Assembly: GCF_003335675.1 (NCBI RefSeq)
Contig: NZ_QPHL01000015.1
Location: 248,001-312,000 of the forward strand
DNA: 64,000 bases
Direction of reading: 5' to 3'
DNA from: Winogradskyella sp. KYW1333
Lineage (GTDB): Bacteria > Bacteroidota > Bacteroidia > Flavobacteriales > Flavobacteriaceae
Position 1 is the first letter of the stretch; every line of letters starts with the position of its first letter. The translations under genes were made by a program, and so were the position numbers. Below the pieces are notes generated by a model. It saw only the letters and a list, made by a program, of their open reading frames with translations, was not told where the DNA came from and did not search any database. Positions 1-10,500 of this stretch are shown piece by piece.

Positions 1-3000
1 TTTCCAGCATCTACAATTTCTCGATTTAGAATACGATGTAATGCCAGTGCAAATGATGATGAAGTTTATATTGATAACATTACAATAAAAGGTACTATTT
101 ATAATAGCCCAACCCATGGTCCCGGCGGTGTTACTTCAAATCTAGATTTATGGCTCAAAGCAAACATGATTGATGGTATTGAAGAGGATATAGACGGTGC
201 TCTAGTTTCAGAATGGTTTGATAATGGTAAAGGAAACCATGCCTCTACAATGGTATCCGGATTAGAGCCCGTATATAGAGATAATTCTACTAATAACTTT
301 AATTTTAACCCTGTTATTGAATTCGAAAATAATAACAACACTGCAAATCGTGATTTAACTTATATAATTAGCGATGGAAGTAGAGACGAATTAACAGGAA
401 CAGGAGGTTTTAACAGTACTGATATGTTCGTTGTTATTATGCCAGATCCAACGATTACCACAAGCATGATCCCTTTAGATACCTTCACAAGTTCGGATCC
501 TGTTGAAGATAATACACAAAACGAAGATGTTACGGGATTTGGTTATGGAAATTATACACAACGTTTTTCTGGAGAATATTTTACATATTGTATTGGCACA
601 ACATCAGGAAGTAATGGCTATGGCAGATCTGACACCTCTGGAATAAATGATTACAATAAAATCGGAATTATCAATATAAGAGATAACGCTTCAGTAACTA
701 ATATGGACATGTTTCTTAATAATAATTCTATAGCCAATACATCGAACGATTTACCAGATTTTGCGTCTATTAGTAATACCAGATACTGGTTAGGCCGAAG
801 CCAGTACTGGAATGGTAGTTTTGATGGCAGAATTGCAGAGGTTATTACCTACTCTTCAACTCAAAATGACGGTGATGCCACTCAGGCCAGAAACAGAATT
901 CAATCCTATCTAGCAATAAAATATGGTATTACGCTTGGTATTAATGGTACATCGCAAGACTATGTTAATAGTGACGGTACCGTAATTTGGGACCAATCTG
1001 AAGATGGTGGGGCCTATAATTATGATGTTGCCGGTATTGGCAGGGACGATGCCTCTGAATTAAACCAAAAACAATCCAGTAGTATAAATGATGCCGTTGA
1101 TGGTACAGGACCTATTGAAGGCATTCTAACCGTAGGGCTTACTGATATTTATGACACTAATAAAGAAAATAAAGATTTAAATGCAACGTCCTTAGAGGAT
1201 AAAGAATTCTTGGTATGGGCAAATGACGGTACTGACCTTGACCTAGCAGCCTCTACAATTACAGTAAATATGAGTGCAGGTTGTACACCTGCTTTAACAA
1301 CAAACGTATCATTTACAGCAATGCAACGTACGTGGAAGTTCAATGAAACCGGTGGCGATATACCAGAAGTCAAAATCAGTATCCCAGAAAATGCGATTAG
1401 AAATACAACACCTCCAGGACATTACTATATGTTTATTTCAGATACAGGTGTTTTTGATCCTACGGCAGATTATCGCGTTATGATATCTGATGGTAACGGC
1501 AACCTTGAAACCTCTTATGACTTCGATGGCACAAAATACGTCACCTTTGGCTATGCACCTCAAGTAATTGCTGAACGCTCTGTTTATTTTGACGGTACAG
1601 TGGACTATATTGATGTTGATGACCGATTAGATCTTAATCCTGCTGAGTTTACAATTTCTGCTTGGATTAAAAGAGATGCAGCTGATACCGGAACAGCTTC
1701 AATTGTTTCTAAACGAGACGTAATATTTACACAAGGGTATGATTTGAGAATATTAAACGACAACAGAATTGAAATTATTTGGAAAAATGGCTCTGATCAA
1801 AGTTTAATATCCAATACAAGTATTCCTGATGATGAGTGGCACGAAGTTGCCGCTATTTATGACGGCACTCGTATCTCATTATATATTGACGGTGTTGAAG
1901 ATAACTCTGGAAATTTGACAGCTCCAGTAGCTACGGACGAGAACTTCTATATTGCAGCAGCAGGTAAAAACGCGCCTACACAGTTCTTTAGAGGAAATAT
2001 CGACGAAGTCAGAGTTTGGGATTCTGCACTTTCAGCTGACGAACTGCGCTTTGTAATGAATCAAGAAATATCGGATAATTCCGGTCAAGTAATGGGTAAT
2101 GAATTACCAACCTCTATTGCGAGAAATGATGCAAATGCAATCCCTTGGTCTGACTTGGCAGGATATTATCCGATGAGTATTTACACCTATACCAATACTG
2201 ATGATGCGTCTGGTAATAATAATCACGGCGCATTAAGAAACTTGGATACCGTAGACAGACAAACGACACCGCTCCCATACGAGTCAACTCAAAATGGTAA
2301 TTGGGACTTAGATGCTACTTGGGCTAATGGTGATGTCATTGCCTTACCAGGCACAACATCAATTGTTGACAATACAATTACGGTAGACTGGAATATCGTT
2401 AGGACATCACACGATATTACCATGGACAATTCATCTCTGCCAGCAGGCAATAATGATGTTCGAACGGTTCTAGGATTGTACGTAGATGCTAATGAATTGA
2501 CCATTGATGGTAACAACAGTACTGATACAGGTAACGGTATCAATATATCGCATTACCTAAGCCTTACAGGCAAGTTAGACCTTGAAGGTGAGTCTCAGCT
2601 GATACAGGAAGAAGATTCTGATCTTTTAGTTGCCGTAAATGGCGAACTGGAAAGAGACCAGCAAGGTACCGCCGATACCTTTACCTATAACTACTGGTCC
2701 GCTCCTGTGGGAGATACGGATATCGCCACCAACAACTATAGCTATACACTGCAAGATATATTCTATGACGGTAACAACGCTGTAAACTTCACTAGCTCAG
2801 GGTATAACGGCGCTGCTACAAATCCTGTGACCATAGCAGATTATTGGATTTGGAAGTTTTCAAATCAGACAGCTGGTGATTATTCGTCATGGCAGCACGT
2901 AAGAAGCACAGGATCCCTTAAAGCAGGTGAAGGATTTACAATGAAAGGACCTGGTACCGGTGCTATATTAGACGAGCAAAACTATGTATATCTAGGAAAA

Positions 3001-4173
3001 CCTAATAATGGAGATATTAACCTAACAATAACTGCAGGCAACAATTACCTAGTAGGTAACCCATACGCCTCTGCCATCGATGCCGATCAGTTTATAAGGG
3101 ACAACGGACCTGAACTGGAATATATAGACCCAGGCTCTAATCCTGAAACTGACCCGTTATTGAGCGGTACGCTCTACTTCTGGGAACATTGGGGAGGCGG
3201 TTCTCACGTACTACAACAATACCAAGGTGGTTACGCTACCTATAATTACTCTGGTGCCGTTGCCGCGGCATCTATGGGAACGAACGATCCTGATGTCGGT
3301 ACTGGCGGAACACCTACCAAATTGCCGGGAAGATACATACCTGTTGGTCAAGGGTTCTTCGTCTTAGCCGAAAACTCGGGAACAATTAACTTTAACAACG
3401 GTCAGCGCGTATTTCAGAAAGAAGGCGGTGCATCGTCCGTATTCGTAAGAAACATGTCTGCACAGAACTCTAGTGACAACCAAACCTCTGACGATAGAAT
3501 GAAGTTCAGAATAGGATTCAACTCGGTTAATACCGTTCATAGACAACTTTTGCTTACTATAGACGAAAATACTACCGAAGGCGTGGATTGGGCCTATGAT
3601 GCCGTTCTTAGCGAAGAACAGATAGATGATATGTACTGGATTATAAACGATGAGGCATATATGGTACAGGCCAACAGCGAGGCAAACGTTGATACGGTGT
3701 ATCCGTTGGGTGTCAAGACCGATTCAGATGGCACCAATACCATAACCATTGACAAGCTGAAGAACGTACCCAGTGATGTTGACATCTATCTACACGACAA
3801 GGTACTGGAAATCTACCACGATCTTAGGGAAAGCGATTACTCGATTTTCCTAAACGAAGGTGAGTATCAAGATCGTTTCGAAATTACATTTGGCACAAAT
3901 AACCTGCTCGGTATTGACGATCAAGAAAACAAAACCCTAGACGTTGTCTACTCTAACGACATAGAAAAAATTGTACTGATTAATCCCAACCTTATTGAGG
4001 TGACTTCAATTGAACTCTTCAATATCATGGGACAGTTGGTAAAACAGTTAGAAAATATTTCAGAGAGCGGTTACTCTGAATATGACGTTGAGAATTTAAG
4101 TACCGGAACTTATATCATTAAGCTGTATACTGCAAGCGGTTCGGTATCAACTAAAAAAGTCCTGGTAAAATAA
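1..4173 (+). CDS. T9SS-sorted multidomain surface protein, 5' end outside window
   Basis: The frame is open from base 1, so the N terminus lies off the left edge; the ATG at 166 is internal. Bases 1-95 encode the end of a domain also present near residues 150-172 of the paralogue at 32185-35886 (RFR...A...DE...ID.I pattern). Next comes a DUF8202-like region (about 140-1100; 'RNRIQSYLAIKYGITLG', 'VAGIGRDD'), a LamG/concanavalin-type fold (about 1570-2060; 'YFDGTVDYIDVDD', 'TISAWIKR', 'IDEVRVWDSALS'), then a long module shared with the paralogue ('LVGNPYASAIDA', 'IPVGQGFFV'). The C terminus (about 3940-4170; 'ELFNIMGQLVKQL', 'STGTYIIKLYTASG') is a T9SS type A sorting domain, so the protein is expected outside the outer membrane. 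LamG suggests glycan binding or adhesion, but no catalytic motif was found. Function beyond surface display is inference. Confidence 0.85.
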   Translation, partial: FPASTISRFRIRCNASANDDEVYIDNITIKGTIYNSPTHGPGGVTSNLDLWLKANMIDGIEEDIDGALVSEWFDNGKGNHASTMVSGLEPVYRDNSTNNFNFNPVIEFENNNNTANRDLTYIISDGSRDELTGTGGFNSTDMFVVIMPDPTITTSMIPLDTFTSSDPVEDNTQNEDVTGFGYGNYTQRFSGEYFTYCIGTTSGSNGYGRSDTSGINDYNKIGIINIRDNASVTNMDMFLNNNSIANTSNDLPDFASISNTRYWLGRSQYWNGSFDGRIAEVITYSSTQNDGDATQARNRIQSYLAIKYGITLGINGTSQDYVNSDGTVIWDQSEDGGAYNYDVAGIGRDDASELNQKQSSSINDAVDGTGPIEGILTVGLTDIYDTNKENKDLNATSLEDKEFLVWANDGTDLDLAASTITVNMSAGCTPALTTNVSFTAMQRTWKFNETGGDIPEVKISIPENAIRNTTPPGHYYMFISDTGVFDPTADYRVMISDGNGNLETSYDFDGTKYVTFGYAPQVIAERSVYFDGTVDYIDVDDRLDLNPAEFTISAWIKRDAADTGTASIVSKRDVIFTQGYDLRILNDNRIEIIWKNGSDQSLISNTSIPDDEWHEVAAIYDGTRISLYIDGVEDNSGNLTAPVATDENFYIAAAGKNAPTQFFRGNIDEVRVWDSALSADELRFVMNQEISDNSGQVMGNELPTSIARNDANAIPWSDLAGYYPMSIYTYTNTDDASGNNNHGALRNLDTVDRQTTPLPYESTQNGNWDLDATWANGDVIALPGTTSIVDNTITVDWNIVRTSHDITMDNSSLPAGNNDVRTVLGLYVDANELTIDGNNSTDTGNGINISHYLSLTGKLDLEGESQLIQEEDSDLLVAVNGELERDQQGTADTFTYNYWSAPVGDTDIATNNYSYTLQDIFYDGNNAVNFTSSGYNGAATNPVTIADYWIWKFSNQTAGDYSSWQHVRSTGSLKAGEGFTMKGPGTGAILDEQNYVYLGKPNNGDINLTITAGNNYLVGNPYASAIDADQFIRDNGPELEYIDPGSNPETDPLLSGTLYFWEHWGGGSHVLQQYQGGYATYNYSGAVAAASMGTNDPDVGTGGTPTKLPGRYIPVGQGFFVLAENSGTINFNNGQRVFQKEGGASSVFVRNMSAQNSSDNQTSDDRMKFRIGFNSVNTVHRQLLLTIDENTTEGVDWAYDAVLSEEQIDDMYWIINDEAYMVQANSEANVDTVYPLGVKTDSDGTNTITIDKLKNVPSDVDIYLHDKVLEIYHDLRESDYSIFLNEGEYQDRFEITFGTNNLLGIDDQENKTLDVVYSNDIEKIVLINPNLIEVTSIELFNIMGQLVKQLENISESGYSEYDVENLSTGTYIIKLYTASGSVSTKKVLVK

Positions 4174-4202
4174 TTTTGCCCCAAATCTTAAATCTTAACC
4201 TC

Positions 4203-4235
4203 AAAAAACCCTGATAATTATGTCAGGGTTTTTTT
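4203..4235. terminator. Bidirectional intrinsic terminator
   Basis: Stem AACCCTGA (4207-4214) pairs with TCAGGGTT (4223-4230) around an 8-base loop, with an A-run on the left and a T-run on the right. It lies between the convergent ends of the T9SS gene and hisS, so it can end transcripts from both sides. Confidence 0.85.
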
Positions 4236-4236
4236 A

Positions 4237-5607
4237 TTAATTAACTTTTTCTAGCAATTCATTAAAAGTTATAGATTCCTGCGAACCTTTATTCATATCT
4301 TTTAAGGTAAAGGTTTCTGTTTTTAACTCCTCACCACCAACTAAAACAACAAATGGTATATTTCTGCGATTAGCATAATTCATCTGTTTTTTCATTTTAG
4401 CCTTATCAGGATACAACTCGGCTTTAATACCAAATTCTCTGAGTTTTGTAACAGCCTTTAGACAAGCCATGGCTTCCGTCTCACCAAAATTTATGAATAA
4501 TACTTTTGTAAATGCTGTTATGGTATTAGGAAACAGGCCCAATTCTTCAAGTACCAAATAAATACGGTCCAATCCAAAACTAATACCAATACCGCTCATA
4601 TCCTTCAGTCCAAAAATACCTGTAAGATCATCATAGCGACCTCCACCTGCTATTGAACCTATCTTAACTCCTTCTGGTGCAGAAACCTCAAATATGGCAC
4701 CTGTGTAATAATTGAGCCCGCGTGCCAGTGTCACATCAAGTTCCAGTTTGGCAGATTTAAGTTTGAATTCAGCAGTAGCTTTATTGATAAACTCAAGTTC
4801 TTCAATACCCTTTAATCCCTCTTCTGAATTAATTAAAATAGCTTTTAAACTTTTAATTTGGTCTCCAAAGTCACCAGTTAGTTCAAACAATGGCTGAAGT
4901 TTTGCAACTCCCTCCTCAGAAATTCCCTTGCTTAGCATTTCTGCTTTGACCATCTCCTTACCTATTTTGTCTAGTTTATCTAAAGCAACCGTAAAATCAA
5001 TAAGTTTATCTTTTGCACCAATAACCTCAGCGATACCAGATAAAACTTTGCGGTTATTTATTTTAATGGTTACACCTTTAAGGTTTAAAACGTCAAATAC
5101 TGCATCATAAAGCTGAATAAACTCAATCTCTTGAAATAATGATGTAGATCCAACAACATCAGCATCACACTGGTAAAACTCTCTAAAACGTCCTTTCTGA
5201 GGTCTGTCTGCCCTCCATACAGGTTGAATTTGATAGCGTTTAAAAGGAAACTCTATTTCATTTTGGTGTTGTACTACATACCTCGCAAAAGGTACAGTTA
5301 AATCATACCTAAGTGCCTTTTCTGAAATTCTCGGTGTTAGTTTTTGCTCTGATTTTGATGAATAATCATCATCTGATATTTTTTTGAGGTATTCTCCTGA
5401 ATTTAAAATCTTAAAAATCAATCGATCACCTTCATCTCCATATTTTCCCATTAAGGTATCGGAATTCTCAAAGCTAGGAGTCTCAATTGGTTGAAAACCA
5501 AAAACCTCAAACTTATTCTTAATCGTATCTACGATATAAGTTCGCTTTGCTACCTCAGTTGCATTAAAATCTCTTGTTCCTTTAGGGATACTTGGTTTTT
5601 GCGCCAT
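4237..5607 (-). CDS. hisS: Histidyl-tRNA synthetase
   Basis: Class II aminoacyl-tRNA synthetase that charges tRNA-His in the cytoplasm. The 456-residue protein starts with the conserved 'IPKGTRDF' segment. Motif 2 is seen as 'FKRYQIQPVWRADRPQKGR' followed by 'FREFYQCDAD'. The histidine-binding segment 'LARGLNYYTGAIFEV' and 'GGGRYDDL' follow, then motif 3 'GIGISFGLDRI'. The C-terminal 90 residues form the anticodon-binding (HGTP) domain. Length matches the longer Bacteroidota form. The gene is alone on this strand, with a -7-like box TATTTTTG just upstream and a strong terminator after the stop. Nothing odd is seen. Confidence 0.97.
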   Translation of the reverse strand: MAQKPSIPKGTRDFNATEVAKRTYIVDTIKNKFEVFGFQPIETPSFENSDTLMGKYGDEGDRLIFKILNSGEYLKKISDDDYSSKSEQKLTPRISEKALRYDLTVPFARYVVQHQNEIEFPFKRYQIQPVWRADRPQKGRFREFYQCDADVVGSTSLFQEIEFIQLYDAVFDVLNLKGVTIKINNRKVLSGIAEVIGAKDKLIDFTVALDKLDKIGKEMVKAEMLSKGISEEGVAKLQPLFELTGDFGDQIKSLKAILINSEEGLKGIEELEFINKATAEFKLKSAKLELDVTLARGLNYYTGAIFEVSAPEGVKIGSIAGGGRYDDLTGIFGLKDMSGIGISFGLDRIYLVLEELGLFPNTITAFTKVLFINFGETEAMACLKAVTKLREFGIKAELYPDKAKMKKQMNYANRRNIPFVVLVGGEELKTETFTLKDMNKGSQESITFNELLEKVN

Positions 5608-5626
5608 ATTCTCAATTAATTTTTCA

Positions 5627-5634
5627 CAAAAATA
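5627..5634 (-). promoter_or_regulatory. Probable -7 box of hisS promoter
   Basis: Reads TATTTTTG on the minus strand, an exact match to the Bacteroidota TAnnTTTG element, about 20 bases before the hisS ATG. A TTG lies 22 bases further upstream as a possible -33 element. Pattern match only. Confidence 0.4.
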
Positions 5635-5738
5635 TTATAAATTTTAAAGGCATAACCAAGATATTTTGATTTTATAGTAACTTTATGCTGTTTCAGTAGT
5701 CTTATACTTTTAAACAACCCAACTATTAGAGAAATTCT

Positions 5739-6980
5739 ATGTTTTCATTAGCAAGAGAAAATGTTAAGATTGCTTTTGGCTCGATAAAAAGTCAACTTTT
5801 AAGAACCGTCTTAACTGTATTAATTATTGCCATTGGTATTATGGCCCTTGTTGGTATTTTAAGTGGTGTATCAGCATTAGAAAATACAATTTCTAGTAAT
5901 TTCTCTTCCATGGGATCCAATACATTTAACATTCAACGCTATGAGTTTACAGCGCAACGTCAAAGCAGTAGAGAGCGCCAGAAATTAAACCCTGTTATCA
6001 ATTATAGAAATGTAAAGGAATTTGAAGATAACTATAACTATCCATTTACAAAGGTTGCTGTAGTTTTTACTGGTACCATTTCAGCAGAGGTTAAATATGA
6101 AAATATTAAGACTGATCCCGAAGTAACTATTTTGGGTGCAAATGAAAATTTTATAGAAAACTCTGGACTTGAAGTAGAGAACGGACGATCCCTTAACGTA
6201 TTTGATATTGAAAACAGTAATGCGGTTACAGTTATTGGAAGCGACTTGCAAAAAGCTTTATTTCCCGAAGAAAACCCTATTGATAAGGTAATTAGTGTTA
6301 GAGGTTCAAAATTCAGAATCATAGGAGTACTAAAGGAAAAAGGTGCCACATTTGGAAATAATCAAGATTTAAGAGCTATTATACCAATACAAAAGGCAAG
6401 ATCAATTTTTACCAACCCTAGAATAAACTATGGTTTAAGTATCAAGGTTGATAAGCAAGATATGATTGAAGCGGCCCAAGATGATGCAATTTTAACCTTT
6501 AGAAACATACGTGGGCTAAACCCAGTAGAAGATAATGATTTTGGGATAGAACGTAGTGACGATCTTCTTAATCGAGTTGCTGAAAACACAGCTGCACTTT
6601 ATATAGCCGCTTGGATAATTAGTATTATAACCATTTTTGGTTCGACTATAGCTTTAATGAACATCATGTTGGTTTCAGTTACGGAAAGAACAAGAGAAAT
6701 AGGAGTGCGCAAAGCTTTAGGTGCAAAAAACAGAACCATTGCGTTTCAATTTTTTATGGAAACCATTATTATTGGTCAATTAGGTGGTCTATTAGGAATA
6801 TTACTAGGTATCTTAATCGGCTGGGCAGTTGCATCTGGATTTAGTTTGCAGTTCTCCACTCCATGGGTTGCAATGATTTGGGCTACAAGTATAGCGTTTA
6901 TTGTGGCTGTTATTTCTGGGCTTTATCCTGCTACAAAAGCGGCCAAATTAGATCCAATTGAGTCTTTACGCTACGAGTAA
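5739..6980 (+). CDS. ABC transporter permease, MacB/FtsX type
   Basis: Inner-membrane permease of 413 residues with the MacB layout: one transmembrane helix near residues 20-45, a large periplasmic domain (about 50-280, MacB_PCD), then three helices near 285-310, 335-365 and 375-400 forming the FtsX domain. The family hallmark 'MNIMLVSVTERTREIGVRKA' lies just after the second helix and the end 'GLYPATKAAKLDPIESLRYE' is typical. Such permeases work with a LolD/MacB-like ATPase and often a membrane-fusion protein, moving peptides, antibiotics or lipoproteins. No ATPase gene lies next to it here, so substrate is unknown. Its stop is 5 bases from the stop of the opposing gene. Confidence 0.93.
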   Translation: MFSLARENVKIAFGSIKSQLLRTVLTVLIIAIGIMALVGILSGVSALENTISSNFSSMGSNTFNIQRYEFTAQRQSSRERQKLNPVINYRNVKEFEDNYNYPFTKVAVVFTGTISAEVKYENIKTDPEVTILGANENFIENSGLEVENGRSLNVFDIENSNAVTVIGSDLQKALFPEENPIDKVISVRGSKFRIIGVLKEKGATFGNNQDLRAIIPIQKARSIFTNPRINYGLSIKVDKQDMIEAAQDDAILTFRNIRGLNPVEDNDFGIERSDDLLNRVAENTAALYIAAWIISIITIFGSTIALMNIMLVSVTERTREIGVRKALGAKNRTIAFQFFMETIIIGQLGGLLGILLGILIGWAVASGFSLQFSTPWVAMIWATSIAFIVAVISGLYPATKAAKLDPIESLRYE

Positions 6981-6985
6981 TACAA

Positions 6986-7459
6986 TTACTGACCTATTAA
7001 TTTTTCGAAATACTGAAATAATTCACCTTTAGTGATATTGGCACCTGATTGAATTAGCTTGAAAATATCTAAGTGCTTGTCGTCAGAATAATCTTTGTTC
7101 GCATTAAAGAATTCTATATCATTAGATAATAGATTATCACGCAACCATTGAAACCCTTCTGTTGTTGTTAAGTCCACCTGGTCATGTTTTAATTTCAGAG
7201 CAATGAGGTGCATGTTTTTTTCTTTACACTTAAATAAATGTATGTGTTGAGGTGAGATATGCTCTAAATATTCAACTTTACTCAACACACCAAACCAAAC
7301 TAAGTCACTAAACACATCTAGTTCCTGCTCTGCAGATTCGGGCTTGTTTTTCTTTAAATCTTCCCACTCATTAGCCGTAATGGACTGTGTCGCCAAAAAA
7401 TTGATAAATTCTTGGTGCAATTCTTCAAACTGCTCTTTTGTAAGTCTGGTATATTTCAT
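6986..7459 (-). CDS. Conserved flavobacterial protein of unknown function (DUF6495-like)
   Basis: 157-residue soluble, acidic protein with no signal peptide or membrane segment. It resembles the small family named DUF6495 that is common in Flavobacteriaceae; this assignment is from memory of the family's start ('MKYTRLTKEQFEELHQEF') and length and is not certain. No catalytic motif was recognised. The start codon follows directly after the T-run of a hairpin (7460-7488), which leaves no room for a normal leader. It is convergent with the ABC permease gene (5-base gap) and follows the TonB-dependent receptor gene on the same strand. Confidence 0.7.
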   Translation of the reverse strand: MKYTRLTKEQFEELHQEFINFLATQSITANEWEDLKKNKPESAEQELDVFSDLVWFGVLSKVEYLEHISPQHIHLFKCKEKNMHLIALKLKHDQVDLTTTEGFQWLRDNLLSNDIEFFNANKDYSDDKHLDIFKLIQSGANITKGELFQYFEKLIGQ

Positions 7460-7488
7460 AAAAAAAGCGCCCTTAAAAATAAGAGCGC
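7460..7488 (-). terminator. Intrinsic terminator of the Oar-like receptor gene, abutting the next ATG
   Basis: On the minus strand a stem GCGCTCTTA / TAAGGGCGC (one mismatch) is followed by seven T bases, and the next three bases are the ATG of the gene at 6986-7459. It lies 28 bases after the receptor stop codon. Confidence 0.8.
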
Positions 7489-7516
7489 AAATGTAATAAA
7501 TAAAGCTGTATAACTT

Positions 7517-10500
7517 TTAGAATATGTATCTAATTCCGAATTGTGCTTGCCATCTTGACAATAGACTTACATCCGCACTGAAAGTTTCTGTTAGATTACC
7601 ATTAAAAGTATACGTTGGGTCGTTATTAGCATCTACAGATACACCTATTGGTTGTATACTATTTGGCACCTCTACAACACCCCATTTACTATTGATTAAA
7701 TTACCAACATTCAGTACATCTGCACTAAACTGTAAAGTGTGTGTCTTCTCACCAATTTTGAAATTAAAATCTTGTAAGATTTTAATATCCCAACGCCCTC
7801 TCCATGGTGAGAGTGCTCCATAGCGTTCAGCATAGCTACCGCGATTTTCGCTTAAGTAATCATCTTGTTGAATATACGATTCGAAAGCCTCCGCCTGTCC
7901 CGGACCTGAGAACGTCATTTGTTGCACTTCACCACTTGTAGGTATGTACAATAAATCATTAAAATTAGATCCATCACCATTGATATCACCTCCATAAGTA
8001 TAGCTGAATCTACCACCTCTAGCATATTCAAAAAACGTAGAAATTGTGGTGGCAAATTTGCCATCTCCATATTCAAACTTCTTTGATCCTACACCAATAA
8101 AACGGTGTGTGTCGCCATACTTAGAATAAGATAATACATCATCATTAGCGTTACCAGAAATTGCATTTCCCGCGAAAGCATCACCCGTAATTTCTGCTTC
8201 TATGGAGTTTACATCCTTAGCATTTAAATAGTTGTAAGCTAAACTAGTATAGAAACCATCACCAAATGTCTTTTGGGCTTTCAACGTACCATTCCAAATT
8301 CTACCTTTATCCGAGTTTGTAAATACATAGGCATTTGTTGGTCCACCAAATTCGTTTGTTGCAATATCAGAAGCTTCGTAGACCGGTCTGTTATCAACAC
8401 CTTGTAAAGTTCCTGAAGGATCATCTAATGCCCAATTTTGTACATGGACACCATTTACATCTTTTGTGTATGAAAGGTCAGCAGTTAAGGTAAGACCATT
8501 TTCAAATCTATGATCAGCACCTAAATTTGTGCGCCATACTTGTGGCCATTTAAAGTCAGGATCTACAACTTGATAAAAGAAGAAATCTACACCTTGTACT
8601 TGGTTACCTAACCAAACAAAAGGAAAACGACCTGTGAATAATCCTGTTCCACCACGAATCTGCGTTTTATTATCGCCATTAACATCCCAATTAAATCCAA
8701 GTCTTGGTGAAACCAATAAACTATTTGATGGTAAGGTTGTAGAATCTAGGTTAACCATTTCTCCTGTTTCAGGATCAAAATAATCTATAGTTGGTTGGTA
8801 AGTACCTCCTGAGAAATCAGCTGGATTAAACACACCACCTTTTCTATCTATATTCTCTTGTATTTTTGTAGCTGTATCAAAATATAATGGTCTATCAAAA
8901 CGAACTCCATAGGTCAATTTAAAATCTTCTGTAACATTCCACTCATCCTGGGCATAAAAAGCCAATTGACCAACGTTAGTCTCTGCTAATGCCCATCCTC
9001 CAGGATTTCCTAAACCTGCTGCATTCAAAGAACTGTTTGCAGCAATAGCATCATTAAATAAACCTTGATAAAATGCTACTAATCCTGCTTCTGCTGCTGG
9101 ATCACCTGCTGCATCTCTAAACGATTGGATATCTGCAGTAGGGAAGAACACCCCTTGAGCGCCATAAGCACCTAAATTAAATGAATTATCAAATTCAAAT
9201 TTCTCATAAGAAACACCGACCGTGAAGGTATGGTCTCCTTTTACAAAGTTTAAATTGTTTGTAAATTGAAACACTTTTTGATCTAAGTTATTGTTTATTG
9301 AGAATGGCTCATGACCAGCAATTATATAGTTTGCACCCCCCTCTAAAATAGTAATAGTGGGTGCTGGTGTCGATAATGGATTTCTAAAATCATCAAAATG
9401 TGTATAACCAATTTGAAATTTATTACTCACGCCATCGCCTAAATCACTATTTAATTCTAATTGAAATGAATCAAGGTTATTATTGATTTGATAACCAGCA
9501 TTTTGGAACTGCAATTGATTTGGACCTGGCCCTCTAAAACCTAATGCAGATGGGTGAGCTGGCTGTTCTCTAGAAGCTTCAAGGAAATTATAGATAAAAG
9601 CTAATCTGTTTTTATCATTAATATTCCAATCTAACTTAAATATACCTTTAGTGGAGTTACTATCAAAAGTAAAACCTTCGTATGCACCAGGATTATAAAA
9701 TTCACCACCACCTATAGATACTTGTCTAAGGATATTATCAACCAATTGAAAATCTGACTCTAGAACTCTTGATTCTCCAGCTGCACCACTACCAGATGGA
9801 GTTGTTCTTGCAAAGAATCCGTTTGTACCTAAATCAGTACGCTGATCTTTTTCAAAATTTGCAAAGAAAAAGAGTTTATTTTTTATTAATGGTCCACCAA
9901 TACTAAATCCAAACTGATTTTGCTCGAGTTCAGGTCTTAACACAGAATCACCATCTACTTTATCGCCTGTAAGACTCTCGTTTCGTGAAAATCCATATAC
10001 TGTGCCGTGAAATTCATTAGTACCACTCTTTGTAACCGCGTTAACACTTGCACCTGTAAATCCAGATTGTGTAACATCATATGGTGCTAAAGAAACTTGT
10101 ATTTGGTCAATTGCATCTAAAGATATTGGTTGTGCTCCAGTCTGTCCTCCTGGTGTAGGAGAATCTAGACCAAATGGATTATTAAAAATAGAACCATCTA
10201 ACGAAAAATTATTAAACTGGTCATTTCTTCCACCAAAGGAATTGCCCGTAGAAGAAGGCTCTAATCTGGTAAAATCAGATGCAGACCTAGAAATAGTAGG
10301 TAGTCTAGTTATTTCGCGTCTTCCAACACTAGTTTCGGCTCCTGTTCGATCACTACTAAATGTGCCAGAAGTAGTACCAGTTAAAACAACAGCTTCCAAT
10401 TCTTCGCTGCCTGATTGCATAACATGGTCAATATTTTCTGTTATCCCTAGTGTTAAGTAGACGTCAGAGAACACCTTAGTTTCAAAACCAACATAGCTAA

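Noticed and set aside
7524-7823. Plus-strand frame of 99 codons opposite the receptor gene.
   Set aside because: Shadow of the receptor's barrel coding sequence, with no promoter or family match.
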